DNA of 20,430 bases from CAYUET01 sp964443875 (GCA_964443875.1 CAYUET010000040.1:1-20430), one strand, 5' to 3'. Shown: positions 1 through 8,643, counted from the stretch's first letter. The notes: a model not told the origin generated them from the sequence alone. Made by a program: numbers and translations.

Positions 1-1
1 G

Positions 2-985
2 CCTGACACCACAGTCGGATGCAGCTTTTATCCAATCATAAATGAACTGAAAAAAGATTCTTCCCGGGATGACAGTAAAAAAGAGGATCTGCGTAAGCTT
101 GAATCCCGTCTCATCTCTGTTGATGAAAAACTTCAAAAACTGGATTTACATAAAACAAGCCTCCGTCAGTCTGAAGAAATAAAAATAACCATTTCCCCTC
201 AGGATAAATCCATTCTTCCCAGGGAAACTCAGCTGATTTTAAATAAAGCAGACCACTCTCTTCAGGACATCGAATCAGGCCTGAACGGGAAGCAGGAGGC
301 TTTAACCAGCCGTATTTTAAAAACCCTTTCCTCTGAACTGGGAAACATGGAAGAGGATTCCACTTCAAACACAGAAAAAAAGAACAGCGCACCTTTACAT
401 CTTTATGCGGCAAGTCTTCTGGACACTTCTGAAACAGAAAACATTCAGAAAAAATTGAATGAGGAAGCCCTGAAGGAAGCATTTCTTTCACAAAATAAAT
501 CCTTATCCTCCATTATTACTCAATTAAAGGACGCAACAGATGCTTTAGACAAATTAAGAGATGATGAAAAAATTCCTTTGCAGAAGGAAGAGTATCTATC
601 CTTTCTGAATCAGGGGATTTCCGGTCTGACAGAGCTTGATAACAGCCTTAAGACCTCACAGCAGGTATCCTCTTTTTTCAAACAGAAAGTAAATCAGTCG
701 CTGAATATTCTTAAAAATCAATACCGGGAACTGGATCAGAATGCCTCAGGCAGCGAAGAATGGAAAGACCAGATTCTGAAGACAACAACAATGGCTGAAG
801 GGATGACAAACAACCTTTACGCCCATATGGACTCCGCACTGCTGCGATACTATCATCTGAACCTGCCTCCAAAGGATAAAAAAAGCCTGGAGCGTTCCAC
901 CCGCTATGATCATCCGTACCCGGGTTATGAAACCCTTATCAGGGATTATCTGATTTCAATTGCAGATGCGGATAAGGATTTTTAA
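2..985 (+). CDS. Coiled-coil hypothetical protein (5' end outside window)
   Basis: The frame is open from the first bases of the window to a TAA at 983-985 and has no ATG before 347, so the true start lies upstream and at least 327 codons are present. I do not recognise a family. The visible part is very rich in Lys, Glu, Gln and Leu with heptad-like spacing (for example around the codons at 90-330 and 420-760), so most of it is probably helical coiled coil. It is soluble in appearance: no membrane segment is visible. The C-terminus (about 880-985) is less charged, with aromatic and proline residues, and may be a small folded end. It converges with the next gene 27 bp away; a short GC hairpin (TGCGC-ttc-GCGCA) sits in that gap. 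The Met at 347 could be an internal start but has no clear Shine-Dalgarno sequence. Confidence 0.8.
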   Translation, partial: PDTTVGCSFYPIINELKKDSSRDDSKKEDLRKLESRLISVDEKLQKLDLHKTSLRQSEEIKITISPQDKSILPRETQLILNKADHSLQDIESGLNGKQEALTSRILKTLSSELGNMEEDSTSNTEKKNSAPLHLYAASLLDTSETENIQKKLNEEALKEAFLSQNKSLSSIITQLKDATDALDKLRDDEKIPLQKEEYLSFLNQGISGLTELDNSLKTSQQVSSFFKQKVNQSLNILKNQYRELDQNASGSEEWKDQILKTTTMAEGMTNNLYAHMDSALLRYYHLNLPPKDKKSLERSTRYDHPYPGYETLIRDYLISIADADKDF

Positions 986-1012
986 TCTGAATTTGCGCTT
1001 CGCGCAGCCGGT

Positions 1013-3016
1013 TTAAGAAGATTTCTCCGTATCCGGAGTCGGATCCTTCCTTTGCAGGGATCTTAAAAAACAAAGCTTCTGATTCAGGATATCCAGGAAA
1101 TCGGAATCCCTGAATAAATCACCGACTTGAAAAGCCGTCAATTTGGATCCCTTGATAAGCAGATAGGTCTTTTCCAGAAAATTTCCATGGGTTGTAGAAG
1201 GGGAAATGGGCATGTCAAAAAACTTTTCCTTAACCGGATCAAGAACGTTTCTGGAAAACTCGGGTAATCCCAATGATTTCAGCAGATGATTCAAAGTATC
1301 CGAATCCATGCTGTTTTTATGTTTTATTCTCAAAACATCCGGGTAAAGCTCTTCCATAACTTTTTGATTAAAACGCCTGACTTGTGTTTTTTCCTCTGGG
1401 GTTAAAGAGGATTTTAGCTTGATGCCGCTTTCACCGGCAATAAAAACCTGTTTGTTCAAAAGCGCATTCAAAGCTTCCCTGGCCTCTCCATTTTCGGAAA
1501 GAGAAATTACTTCCTGGTTGGACTCGTAAAAAGAGAGGTCATTGAGCAGATCCATCATCTTATTTTTAAAGGTACGGATTAATTCATAATTATTCCTTTC
1601 AGGATCAACATGTTCAACCTTTATGTATTTTGAAAAAAGTTTATCCTGACCATAGCTTATTTTAAACAGCGTCTTAAGAACATTGGATAAATCAGCGGAA
1701 GAAAATCGGGGAAGAGGCTCTGATTTATAACGATTAATCAGTTCATCCCGGACAGCCCGTTGAAAATCAAAACCGTCGATAAAATATTTCCATTCCTTCG
1801 CCTTTTCAAGATACATCTTCAACAGAAAGGCGAATTCACTGTTCCATGATGTTTTTTTATTCCGGGCAAAAATGTCGGCCATATATTCCAGATGATAAAT
1901 CTCGTATTCCATCATCGTTCTGAACCGGCCGCCCTCCGTATGGGAGTCAAGGTTGTAATTGGGCGGTTCGAAAACCGCGTTCCCGCTCTTTAGTGTATCT
2001 TTCAAAAGATGACCGTCATCGTCAAAGCCGAAAACAGGATTCCTGAGGCGGGTAAAATGACTGACTGATTTCGTGGCAATCACATAGTTGAAAGGCAATT
2101 GTCTGGAAGCAATCTCTTTTCCAAAATCAAGAAAAGGGGTGGAGTTTCCCTGTAAAACAGTGATCCAGCCCTCTTTCCTGGCCTGGGTCATGGAAATCAT
2201 GTTGGCCAGAGATAAATAGCCTGGATTTTCTTTGATCGGAATATAGGTTTCCTGGATGACTGCAGGGGCTTCAATGCTGTAGCTTTTCCCCCCCGTTCCA
2301 TTATCCTTTAGCAATTCAAACTGATTTCCTTTTACAGCCGGAAGAACGGCGGATTTCATCGTGAATTCCATGTAAATCTGCTGATCCATGTCCCATATTA
2401 AAATCGGTGTACCCTGGCTGATTGTAATCTGCTCGGGATACTGAGCGACTTCATTCTCATTGATAAAAAGCGGGGTTGAATTGTCCTGATACCAATCCAT
2501 TCCTTCATAGGTATAGCGGTCCTTTTTATCATGAACACCGCCTTCTTCATCCACATTAAAATAGACCCATAATAAGGGAGTTTCCGCAAATTTATCCGGA
2601 GGAGGGGCACTCCCTTCTCTATATTCATCAGGAGGAGGAATGGCTGTTGCACCGTCAAAAAAATCCGTTTTTGGAACGTTAAGGGAATAATCAATGTCCG
2701 TGTCCCCGGAAACAAAGTCATTGTGGAGATCCTGTCTTAAATTCTGCTCAAAGTCTGCCAGGTTATGATCTGTGGATGATTCATCCAGACGTTCAACCAT
2801 CATCAGGGAAAGCTGAGAACTTAACTGATCATGATTATTCATATCCAGAAATCCCTGAACCTGGTCAACAAGAGGGGCAAATGAAATATCATCAACACTG
2901 TTTTCATCAACAAAAGAAGACGGAGATAAATGATTCTTCGCAAAAATATCGGAAGCCTTAACCTGATAACCCTGAATCCATAAGGATAAAATTCCTAAAA
3001 CAACAATTCTTTTCAT
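1013..3016 (-). CDS. Exported protein of unknown function, 667 aa
   Basis: The protein begins with a basic pair and a hydrophobic stretch ending near QVKA (residues 1-22), a good Sec signal peptide, so it is probably periplasmic or surface exposed. The mature part has an acidic N-terminal stretch (about 25-125), a proline-rich linker (about 126-145), a middle region with many beta-prone segments (about 145-330), and a helical, charged C-terminal half (about 370-660). I recognise no domain or catalytic motif. The start is supported by an AGGG Shine-Dalgarno-like sequence about 6 nt upstream. A candidate promoter lies at 3053-3080. It is followed by a convergent coiled-coil gene and preceded by the MFS gene on the same strand with a 76-bp gap, so co-transcription is possible but not shown. 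Confidence 0.85.
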   Translation of the reverse strand: MKRIVVLGILSLWIQGYQVKASDIFAKNHLSPSSFVDENSVDDISFAPLVDQVQGFLDMNNHDQLSSQLSLMMVERLDESSTDHNLADFEQNLRQDLHNDFVSGDTDIDYSLNVPKTDFFDGATAIPPPDEYREGSAPPPDKFAETPLLWVYFNVDEEGGVHDKKDRYTYEGMDWYQDNSTPLFINENEVAQYPEQITISQGTPILIWDMDQQIYMEFTMKSAVLPAVKGNQFELLKDNGTGGKSYSIEAPAVIQETYIPIKENPGYLSLANMISMTQARKEGWITVLQGNSTPFLDFGKEIASRQLPFNYVIATKSVSHFTRLRNPVFGFDDDGHLLKDTLKSGNAVFEPPNYNLDSHTEGGRFRTMMEYEIYHLEYMADIFARNKKTSWNSEFAFLLKMYLEKAKEWKYFIDGFDFQRAVRDELINRYKSEPLPRFSSADLSNVLKTLFKISYGQDKLFSKYIKVEHVDPERNNYELIRTFKNKMMDLLNDLSFYESNQEVISLSENGEAREALNALLNKQVFIAGESGIKLKSSLTPEEKTQVRRFNQKVMEELYPDVLRIKHKNSMDSDTLNHLLKSLGLPEFSRNVLDPVKEKFFDMPISPSTTHGNFLEKTYLLIKGSKLTAFQVGDLFRDSDFLDILNQKLCFLRSLQRKDPTPDTEKSS

Positions 3017-3052
3017 ATTTTTCCCTGTATTTTATTAGTGAACGCTTTAGCA

Positions 3053-3080
3053 TATATAACATATCCAGACACAAAAGCAA
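3053..3080 (-). promoter_or_regulatory. Candidate promoter for the 667-aa exported protein
   Basis: On the minus strand there is a -35-like TTGCTT (3075-3080), a 16-bp spacer and a -10-like TATATA (3053-3058), about 36 bp before the start codon at 3016. Both hexamers are imperfect, so this is a weak prediction. Confidence 0.35.
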
Positions 3081-3092
3081 GGAGGGCAGGAA

Positions 3093-4226
3093 TTATTTGT
3101 TATTTTTTTTTATTTTTATACTGATAAAAAGAGCCGCCAGAGACATGAGGACACTGAACTGAAAAATGGCATGAGTCCCGTATTTTTCAAAAATCACTGC
3201 AGTAACGATATTTCCAATCACTGTAGCCAGACTGATACAGGCGGCAAAAAGCCCCTGGCCTGAACTTCTCATTCTCTCAGGAATGGCCTGAGATAAAATC
3301 TGAATCGAGGCGAGATAATACCCGCCAAAACCAATGGAATGAAGCAGCTGACCTGCAAGAATAAGCAGAGGATTATCAAAAAACCCGAGAATCACCCAGC
3401 GTAATCCGGCTGCTATAAGCCCTGCCTGAAAAATGGTCCTGTTTGACCAGCGGGACAATATCTTATCTCCATACCTGAAAATCAAAATTTCGCCCATAGG
3501 GGAAACAGCCCAGCATAAAGAAATAAATTCCCCGCTAAGGCCTAAAATTTTCAAATGTGCGCTAAAATAGGAATAATTTCCTACATAGGAAAGATTATGA
3601 AACAGGACAGAGGTAAAAAATAAAAAAAGAAGAGGATGTTTTAAAAGACGAATAAAATCCTTAAAATGGGGGAATTTTTCGCGTACGGAATAATCTTTCA
3701 GGGTAATAAGAGGAAACATCATCAGTAAAAAAGCCAGAGGCATAAAAAACATAAGATACTTTTCCGCATGCAGACTGTTTCTGGAAAAATAAAAAAACAA
3801 CATGATGACTGCATTGATAAGGACAAAAGAAATCGTTCCCCATTGGCGGACACTACCGAAGGAAATGCCCTTATGTCTGCAGAAGGTAATGGTAATGCTG
3901 TCTAAGAGCGGAATGAGAGGAGAAGATAAAAGACCTATAACAATAGCCATTCCCATATAAAACGGGAAAGTATCATGAATCAAGGCATAATTGAGAAAGA
4001 CAAAACTCAGAAAAGAAAAAAAAAGCAGCATCTGTCGCCTTATATGAAACATATCCGCAATTCGGCCCCACACAATGTTGGCAAAAAATGCAATGACCGG
4101 AATAATTCCAAAAAAAAGAGAACGCTTGTATCCGCTGATTCCAAGGGTTTGAAAATGGGAAGGCACCAGGTTATAGAAAGCCCCCCAGAAAATAAAAAAG
4201 AAAAAATAGGTTAATCGGTATGACAT
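3093..4226 (-). CDS. MFS permease, HcaT/phenylpropionate-permease-like
   Basis: This 377-aa protein is almost entirely hydrophobic, with 10-12 predicted membrane helices. The first loop carries the MFS signature region between helices 2 and 3 (WGRIADMFHIRR, about residues 53-64), with the usual basic residues. The N-terminal pattern (FFFFIFWGAFYNLVPSHFQTLG) resembles the MFS_1-like/HcaT group, which includes 3-phenylpropionate and nucleoside-type transporters; the substrate here cannot be told. It is shorter than a typical 400-aa member but keeps the expected helix count. The gene starts 9 nt after a perfect minus-strand TATAAT (4236-4241) and has no Shine-Dalgarno sequence, so its mRNA may be leaderless or nearly so. 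No transport partner genes are adjacent. Confidence 0.85.
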   Translation of the reverse strand: MSYRLTYFFFFIFWGAFYNLVPSHFQTLGISGYKRSLFFGIIPVIAFFANIVWGRIADMFHIRRQMLLFFSFLSFVFLNYALIHDTFPFYMGMAIVIGLLSSPLIPLLDSITITFCRHKGISFGSVRQWGTISFVLINAVIMLFFYFSRNSLHAEKYLMFFMPLAFLLMMFPLITLKDYSVREKFPHFKDFIRLLKHPLLFLFFTSVLFHNLSYVGNYSYFSAHLKILGLSGEFISLCWAVSPMGEILIFRYGDKILSRWSNRTIFQAGLIAAGLRWVILGFFDNPLLILAGQLLHSIGFGGYYLASIQILSQAIPERMRSSGQGLFAACISLATVIGNIVTAVIFEKYGTHAIFQFSVLMSLAALFISIKIKKNNK

Positions 4227-4235
4227 AAAGGCGGG

Positions 4236-4241
4236 ATTATA
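4236..4241 (-). promoter_or_regulatory. Perfect -10 box very close to the MFS start codon
   Basis: TATAAT on the minus strand ends 9 nt before the ATG at 4226, with no ribosome-binding sequence between them. A start point about 7 nt past the box would give an almost leaderless transcript. No convincing -35 box is seen. Confidence 0.45.
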
Positions 4242-4302
4242 CTCATTGCTCTTTATAAGAAAAGCTTATTGTGTTTATTAATGAGATATGGAATACAGGG
4301 GT

Positions 4303-4857
4303 TCAGTTTCCGGCTTTTTTAAGGGCCTTCTGAAGCATTTTTTTCGCTTCGCGGTCTTCAGGATTTAATTGCAGAAGGATTTTATAAGTATCTGCGGCCT
4401 GCCTGAATTTTTTTTCCGAATAATATTCGCGTCCCAGACATTTATAGGCCTTCAGAAATTTCGGATCAATCTCGATGGCCCTCTGGTAACAGGAAATTTT
4501 TTCGCTGCGATACATGCAGTCAGAGGCCCGCTTCATCCAGTCTTTTGCTTTTAAGGAAAATCCCAGTTCCGGATATTGTGAGGCAAGAACAGGATCAAAT
4601 TTCATGGCTTTTTCATAATCCGCATTGGCGGTATCATAATCCCCGTCCTTCTGCCGTCTTTTGGCTCTTTCAAGATAAGTCATCGCCATGGAAGAATTCG
4701 CAGAAAACTCCTGTCCTTTAAGTGAAGCCTGAAGAGCTTCATAACTGCTTCCCTCTTTACCGCCTTCTTTATTATCCCAGGGGGCTTCGCCTGCAGAAGA
4801 CAGAACGGGAACCAAAAAAAACAGGAAAAAATAAATTTTAATCGGGATATTTTTCAT
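4303..4857 (-). CDS. Exported TPR protein, 184 aa
   Basis: A signal peptide (MKNIPIKIYFFLFFLVPVLSSAG) is followed by tetratricopeptide-like helix pairs: about residues 45-75 (AKRRQKDGDYDTANADYEKA), 90-125 and 125-160 (KAYKCLGREYYSEKKFRQAADTYK). It is therefore probably a periplasmic or membrane-associated scaffold. I prefer the ATG at 4857 over an in-frame one at 4875: the later start begins the signal peptide properly and forms an ATGA overlap with the stop of the upstream acetyltransferase, the usual sign of translational coupling. It is the last gene of the accA cluster. Its functional link to fatty acid or arginine synthesis is unclear. Confidence 0.8.
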   Translation of the reverse strand: MKNIPIKIYFFLFFLVPVLSSAGEAPWDNKEGGKEGSSYEALQASLKGQEFSANSSMAMTYLERAKRRQKDGDYDTANADYEKAMKFDPVLASQYPELGFSLKAKDWMKRASDCMYRSEKISCYQRAIEIDPKFLKAYKCLGREYYSEKKFRQAADTYKILLQLNPEDREAKKMLQKALKKAGN

Positions 4858-5318
4858 GGTTTCAACTTTTTCCATACAGCGGTTTCATCACATTCATGAA
4901 ATTTTTTACAGGAAAGGCAGTCTTTATAAACCTTTTCCGGGAGCATATCCATATCGACATCTTCAAAATCAATGGATTTGAAAAAATCAACCGCTTTTGT
5001 TAAGGCAAAAATTCTTTTAATGCCGAGATTCTCTGCTTCACTCATGCATTTTTCAACCAGCCTTGTCCCGATGCCCTTACCCTGGTATTTCTTTTTTACG
5101 GCGAGCGAGCGGACTTCAGCCAGGGAGTCCGAATAAATATGCAGGGCGACAATCCCCACGACACGATGGTTTCCGGTAACGGCGACAATAAAATCACGGA
5201 TGATTTCCGCTATTTTTTCCTTGCTGACCGACAGCAAAAGACCGTTACGGGTGTATTGATCGATCAACTCTTTGATGGAGTCAATATCCCAGATCACAGC
5301 CTTTCTGATTTTAATCAT
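4854..5318 (-). CDS. GNAT acetyltransferase, N-acetylglutamate-synthase type
   Basis: This 154-aa protein is a single GNAT domain. The acetyl-CoA binding motif is visible as QGKGIGTRLVE (about residues 79-89), preceded by the beta-strand EVRSLAVKKKY (about 68-78). The C-terminus carries a Cys-x2-Cys-x5-Cys-Asp-Glu pattern (about 134-145), which is typical of the short, stand-alone amino-acid N-acetyltransferases that make N-acetylglutamate for arginine synthesis in several bacterial phyla. The arginine role is an inference from that tail; another amino-acid acetyltransferase is possible. Its ATG overlaps the TAA of accA by one base (TAATG), and its stop overlaps the next start (ATGA), so three genes are tightly coupled. 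Confidence 0.8.
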   Translation of the reverse strand: MIKIRKAVIWDIDSIKELIDQYTRNGLLLSVSKEKIAEIIRDFIVAVTGNHRVVGIVALHIYSDSLAEVRSLAVKKKYQGKGIGTRLVEKCMSEAENLGIKRIFALTKAVDFFKSIDFEDVDMDMLPEKVYKDCLSCKKFHECDETAVWKKLKP

Positions 5319-6328
5319 TAATCATGAACCGATTTGGCTTCAGCCTGTCTGGAGATAGTGGAAGAAGTCAGATTGCTGCTGCTGAGATAAGCCCCCATCT
5401 GTCTGAATTTCTCATATCTTCGGGTCAGAAGCTCTTCCCCGGAGTAAATGGACAATTCATTAAGGGCATTAAGAATCGCTTTTTTAATCCCGTCTGCCAT
5501 TTCTTTGGGATTTTTCTGTGCTCCGCCCAAAGGCTCGGACAATACTTCATCCACAAGACCAAAACCCAGCAGATCTTTTCCTGTCATTTTAAGCGCAATG
5601 GCAGCATCAGGCACTTTCTCCTGATTTTTCCAGAGAATCGCAGCGCATCCTTCAGGCGAGATAACCGAATAGTAGGAATGTTCAAGCATAATGATCTTGT
5701 CTCCGACTCCAACACCCAGAGCGCCTCCTGACCCTCCTTCACCAATGATGATGGGAATAACCGGGACTTTCAAATTCATCATTTCCCTCAGATTAACGGC
5801 AATCGCCAGAGCCTGACCCCGTTCTTCTGCGGCAATCCCCGGAAAAGCGCCCGGAGTATCAATAAAAACAATAATGGGAAGACCGAAACGATCGGCCATC
5901 TGAAATAAACGAAGAGCCTTGCGGTATCCTTCCGGATGGGCTGTACCGAAATTCCTGAATAATTTTTCCTTGGTGTTTCGCCCTTTTTCCTGCCCCACAA
6001 CCAGAACAGGAGTCTCATCAATCTTGCCAAGACCGCCGATAATAGCCGAATCATCACCAAAACAACGGTCCCCGTGAAGTTCTATGAAATCATTAAAAAC
6101 AAGCTGAAGATAATCCTGGCACAAGGGACGTTTCGGATGACGTGCAATTTTAAGTCGCTGAACCGGGGTTAAATTCAGAAAAAGCTGTTTTTTCTTTTCA
6201 TTAACTTCATATTCAAGCTTTGCAATGGTATCCGTCAGATCTATTTTTTCGATCTGGGCTTTTTCTTTAAGCAGAGCAATATTCTTTTCAATCTCAAGAA
6301 GCGGTCTTTCAAAATCTAAATATTCCAT
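5318..6328 (-). CDS. accA: Acetyl-CoA carboxylase carboxyltransferase, alpha subunit
   Basis: This 336-aa protein is AccA, which with AccD transfers the carboxyl group from carboxybiotin to acetyl-CoA to give malonyl-CoA, the first step of fatty acid synthesis, in the cytoplasm. Family signatures are clear: the N-terminal helical region (about 1-60), the RHPKRPLCQDYLQLVFNDF segment with LHGDRCFGDD (about 63-95), the crotonase-fold core FIDTPGAFPGIAAEERGQ (about 155-172), the glycine-rich GEGGSGGALGVGVGD (about 197-211), and the EHSYYSVISPEGCAAILW motif (about 216-233). The length is slightly above the usual 315-325 aa because of a C-terminal tail. The start has an AGAGG Shine-Dalgarno sequence 8-9 nt upstream and a strong promoter at 6362-6390. 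Confidence 0.97.
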   Translation of the reverse strand: MEYLDFERPLLEIEKNIALLKEKAQIEKIDLTDTIAKLEYEVNEKKKQLFLNLTPVQRLKIARHPKRPLCQDYLQLVFNDFIELHGDRCFGDDSAIIGGLGKIDETPVLVVGQEKGRNTKEKLFRNFGTAHPEGYRKALRLFQMADRFGLPIIVFIDTPGAFPGIAAEERGQALAIAVNLREMMNLKVPVIPIIIGEGGSGGALGVGVGDKIIMLEHSYYSVISPEGCAAILWKNQEKVPDAAIALKMTGKDLLGFGLVDEVLSEPLGGAQKNPKEMADGIKKAILNALNELSIYSGEELLTRRYEKFRQMGAYLSSSNLTSSTISRQAEAKSVHD

Positions 6329-6361
6329 TCATTAACCTCTTTATTTATAATTGAATGCATA

Positions 6362-6390
6362 AGTATATGGGATTTTTAAGCCTTTGTCAA
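6362..6390 (-). promoter_or_regulatory. Sigma-70-type promoter of the accA cluster
   Basis: On the minus strand a perfect TTGACA (6385-6390) is followed after 17 bp by TATACT (6362-6367), about 33 bp before the accA start codon. Spacing and hexamers are close to the housekeeping consensus. Confidence 0.75.
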
Positions 6391-6421
6391 TGATCCGGAC
6401 AAATCTTAAACGGGTTGACGT

Positions 6422-7039
6422 TTACCCTTCTGTATATTCGGACGGAATTTTATCAGCCAGCATCTGACCGGCATGACCTATCGCATCCGGATATTTTGTT
6501 TTAAGCTGGGAAAAATACTTTTTTGCGGCCTCTTTATTGTCAAGATCATGATAATAGTCCGCTAAAAGATAAGTGGCATACCCCCCTATATTGACTCCGT
6601 CTCCATACCAGCAGTCGGAATATTCTGCAATCGCCTTTTTCAGTAAATCCTCAACATTCATAACACCCGGAATTGTGGCAAGATAAATCAAAGCACACCC
6701 ATAACGGTTTGTTTTTTCAAAACGGCTATCCTGGATCAGCTTTTCCAGGCTCGCTCTGGCTTCAGGGCTCTTTGGCTTAAGATTGCCAACCTGATACAGA
6801 TCTTCAAGTTCCTTTAATATGACCGGAGAAAAATTGGCCCGGTCCTGAGCCACGCGTTCCAGATAATGCTTCTGTCGTTCCATACGTCTCTGTTCCCCCT
6901 GGGGAACAGCCTTAATCAGCTCAAATTCCTTTCCTGCTTCAGGCTTGAGAGGCTGAACAGAAGAAGAATCGGTCTCCTGTGAAAAAGCAAAATGAACGGC
7001 TAACAAGGATAAAACAGCAGAGGCAATAAGTGTTTTCAT
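6422..7039 (-). CDS. Small exported protein with TPR-like C-terminus
   Basis: A 205-aa protein with a clear signal peptide (about residues 1-20, ending AFS-Q). The mature part is helical: a charged region rich in Glu, Arg and Gln (about 30-75), then helix pairs, with a TPR-like unit near the C-terminus (YLLADYYHDLDNKEAAKKYFSQL, about 160-182). No enzyme motif is visible. The ATG has a strong AGGAG sequence 7 nt upstream. It lies 15 bp behind the rho stop codon on the same strand and is probably co-transcribed with rho. It may be a lipid- or envelope-associated scaffold, but the role is unknown. Confidence 0.8.
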   Translation of the reverse strand: MKTLIASAVLSLLAVHFAFSQETDSSSVQPLKPEAGKEFELIKAVPQGEQRRMERQKHYLERVAQDRANFSPVILKELEDLYQVGNLKPKSPEARASLEKLIQDSRFEKTNRYGCALIYLATIPGVMNVEDLLKKAIAEYSDCWYGDGVNIGGYATYLLADYYHDLDNKEAAKKYFSQLKTKYPDAIGHAGQMLADKIPSEYTEG

Positions 7040-7054
7040 CGCATTTCTCCTGAT

Positions 7055-8185
7055 TTAAATTTTGGCGTTGACCAGCATTCTAACAAAATCTTCATTGGTT
7101 TTAAACTTAGAAATGGTATCAATCAATCTTTCCATGGTGATATCCAGAGGCAGCCCGTTCAATCCCCTGCGGACACGCGTGGAGGCCTCCAATTCATCCC
7201 TGGACAGTAATAGTTCTTCTTTTCTAGTTCTGGATTTTTCAAGATCAAAGGCCGGAAAAATCCTCTTGTCGGACAAACGCCGGCTTAACTGGATCTCCTG
7301 ATTGCCTGTTCCCTGAAATTCCCTGAAAATCAAATCGTCCATTCTAGACCCGGTTTCAATCAGGGCTGTTCCGATAATGGTCAGGCTTCCGCCCCCTTCA
7401 ATCTTACGGGCAGAACCGAAAAAATTACGCGGAAATTCCATGGCTCTTGAATCCAGACCGCCGCTCATGGTTCTCCCGGACTCCCCTTCTGCCGTGTTGA
7501 AGGCACGTGACATACGGGTAATGGAATCCATGATGACAAGCACGTCCTCCCCGGACATGACGCGCTGTTTCATGATTTCAATGGCAAACCTTGAAATGCG
7601 CACATGATTGAAAAGCGTCTGATCCATGCAGGAGGCAATGACCTCCCCTTTAATGGAACGCTGAATGTCTGTCACTTCCTCCGGTCTTTCATCGATCAAG
7701 AGGGCATAAATCGCAATTTCCGGATGATTGATGGCAACCGAATTCGCAATCTCTTTTAAAAGCGTTGTTTTACCTGCCTTGGGAGGAGCCACAATCAGGG
7801 AACGTGATCCCTTGCCTAAAGGAGCGAGGATGTCAATAATTCTCGAACTAATGGGGCCGCCCGGAGTTTCAAGTTTGATGCGCTGATAAGGCGAAACAGT
7901 CGTCATTTTATAAAAAGGCCTTTGATCTGAAAATTGCTGAGGAGGCCTTCCGTTGATTTTCTGGACCGATTGAAGAATAATGTTCCCGGCTCTTCCTTTT
8001 TCACCTATTCCGTCAATGCGCATCCCCGTCTTAAGATAATTGCGCCGGATGATTTCCGGAGGAACATAGGTGTCTTCATTATTTTCAGAATAAAAGCGGA
8101 ATTGCTGTCTTAAAAAGCCGAAGCCTTTGGTGTGGACATCCAGAATACCGGATACCTGCATCTTACCTTGATTGGAGTAATCCAT
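7055..8185 (-). CDS. rho: Transcription termination factor Rho
   Basis: Rho is the hexameric RNA-dependent ATPase/helicase that ends transcription. This 376-aa copy starts almost directly with the RNA-binding cold-shock-like domain (GILDVHTKGFGFLR, about residues 13-26; YVPPEIIRRNYLKTGM, 40-55) and so lacks most of the N-terminal helix bundle found in the 419-aa E. coli protein. The ATPase core is intact: Walker A APPKAGKTT (133-141), catalytic Glu in LIDERPEEVTD (about 163-173), Walker B VLVIMDS (215-221), the Q-loop region SGGLDSRAMEFPRNFFGSAR (241-260) and the R-loop GTGNQEI (292-298). A promoter at 8259-8286 leaves a roughly 65-nt leader, where autoregulation could act. The 205-aa exported protein follows closely. 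Confidence 0.97.
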   Translation of the reverse strand: MDYSNQGKMQVSGILDVHTKGFGFLRQQFRFYSENNEDTYVPPEIIRRNYLKTGMRIDGIGEKGRAGNIILQSVQKINGRPPQQFSDQRPFYKMTTVSPYQRIKLETPGGPISSRIIDILAPLGKGSRSLIVAPPKAGKTTLLKEIANSVAINHPEIAIYALLIDERPEEVTDIQRSIKGEVIASCMDQTLFNHVRISRFAIEIMKQRVMSGEDVLVIMDSITRMSRAFNTAEGESGRTMSGGLDSRAMEFPRNFFGSARKIEGGGSLTIIGTALIETGSRMDDLIFREFQGTGNQEIQLSRRLSDKRIFPAFDLEKSRTRKEELLLSRDELEASTRVRRGLNGLPLDITMERLIDTISKFKTNEDFVRMLVNAKI

Positions 8186-8258
8186 TTAAAATTCCAATTT
8201 CTTTATACAGTGGTTGAAAAAACTTAAGATTTATGCGAACGGGTGAAAAAGTGTGATG

Positions 8259-8286
8259 ATAATAATGATTCAAGAACAGATGTCAA
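8259..8286 (-). promoter_or_regulatory. Candidate rho promoter
   Basis: Minus-strand TTGACA (8281-8286), 16-bp spacer, TATTAT (8259-8264), about 74 bp before the rho ATG. It sits immediately after the HU terminator, which fits separate transcription units. Confidence 0.6.
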
Positions 8287-8290
8287 CAAG

Positions 8291-8324
8291 AAAAACCCCC
8301 TGAAAAAATCACTTTCTTCAGGGG
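8291..8324 (-). terminator. Rho-independent terminator of the HU gene
   Basis: On the minus strand CCCCTGAA (8324-8317) pairs with TTCAGGGG (8304-8297) around a 12-nt loop and is followed by a G and five T (8295-8291). It lies 29 bp after the HU stop codon. Confidence 0.85.
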
Positions 8325-8352
8325 AGTTAAAAGTATAAAATTCTAAAACAGA

Positions 8353-8643
8353 TTACTTGCTTTTTGCCACAACTTCCTTGAGGGCTGCGCCGGCTTTGAA
8401 ACCAACCGTCTTGGAAGCCTTAATCTGAATGGTGGCTCCGGTCTGAGGATTTCTTCCTTTGCGGGCAGCTCTTTTCTTTACAGAAAAAGTTCCGAAACCG
8501 ATCAGCTGAACAGCTCCGTCAGCCTTGATTCCGTCTTCAATCGCACCCAATACAGCGCTTAAGGCTCTTTCAGCGGCAGCCTTGGATTCAAAAGCCGCAT
8601 CTTTGTTCTTTAATATCTCTTCGACTAAATCAGCTTTATTCAT
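8353..8643 (-). CDS. HU-family DNA-binding protein
   Basis: This 96-aa protein has the full HU/IHF fold: N-terminal helix pair (MNKADLVEEI...AERALSAVLGAI), then the beta-arm region with the signature IGFGTFSVKKRAARKGRNP (about residues 48-66), where GRNPQTG and the following IKASKTVGFKAG are the classic DNA-bending arm and saddle. It binds and bends DNA as a dimer and shapes the nucleoid. The start has a GAGGAG Shine-Dalgarno sequence 4-5 nt upstream. The 215-bp upstream region is very AT-rich; a weak promoter candidate is TTGTTT (8782-8787), 16 bp, TATGAT (8760-8765). The gene is monocistronic, ended by the hairpin at 8291-8324. Which HU/IHF paralogue it is cannot be told. Confidence 0.95.
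   Translation of the reverse strand: MNKADLVEEILKNKDAAFESKAAAERALSAVLGAIEDGIKADGAVQLIGFGTFSVKKRAARKGRNPQTGATIQIKASKTVGFKAGAALKEVVAKSK

Noticed and set aside
986..1012. Intrinsic terminator between the first two convergent genes
   Set aside because: TGCGC-ttc-GCGCA is a short 5-bp stem with no T-run on either strand; too weak to call.
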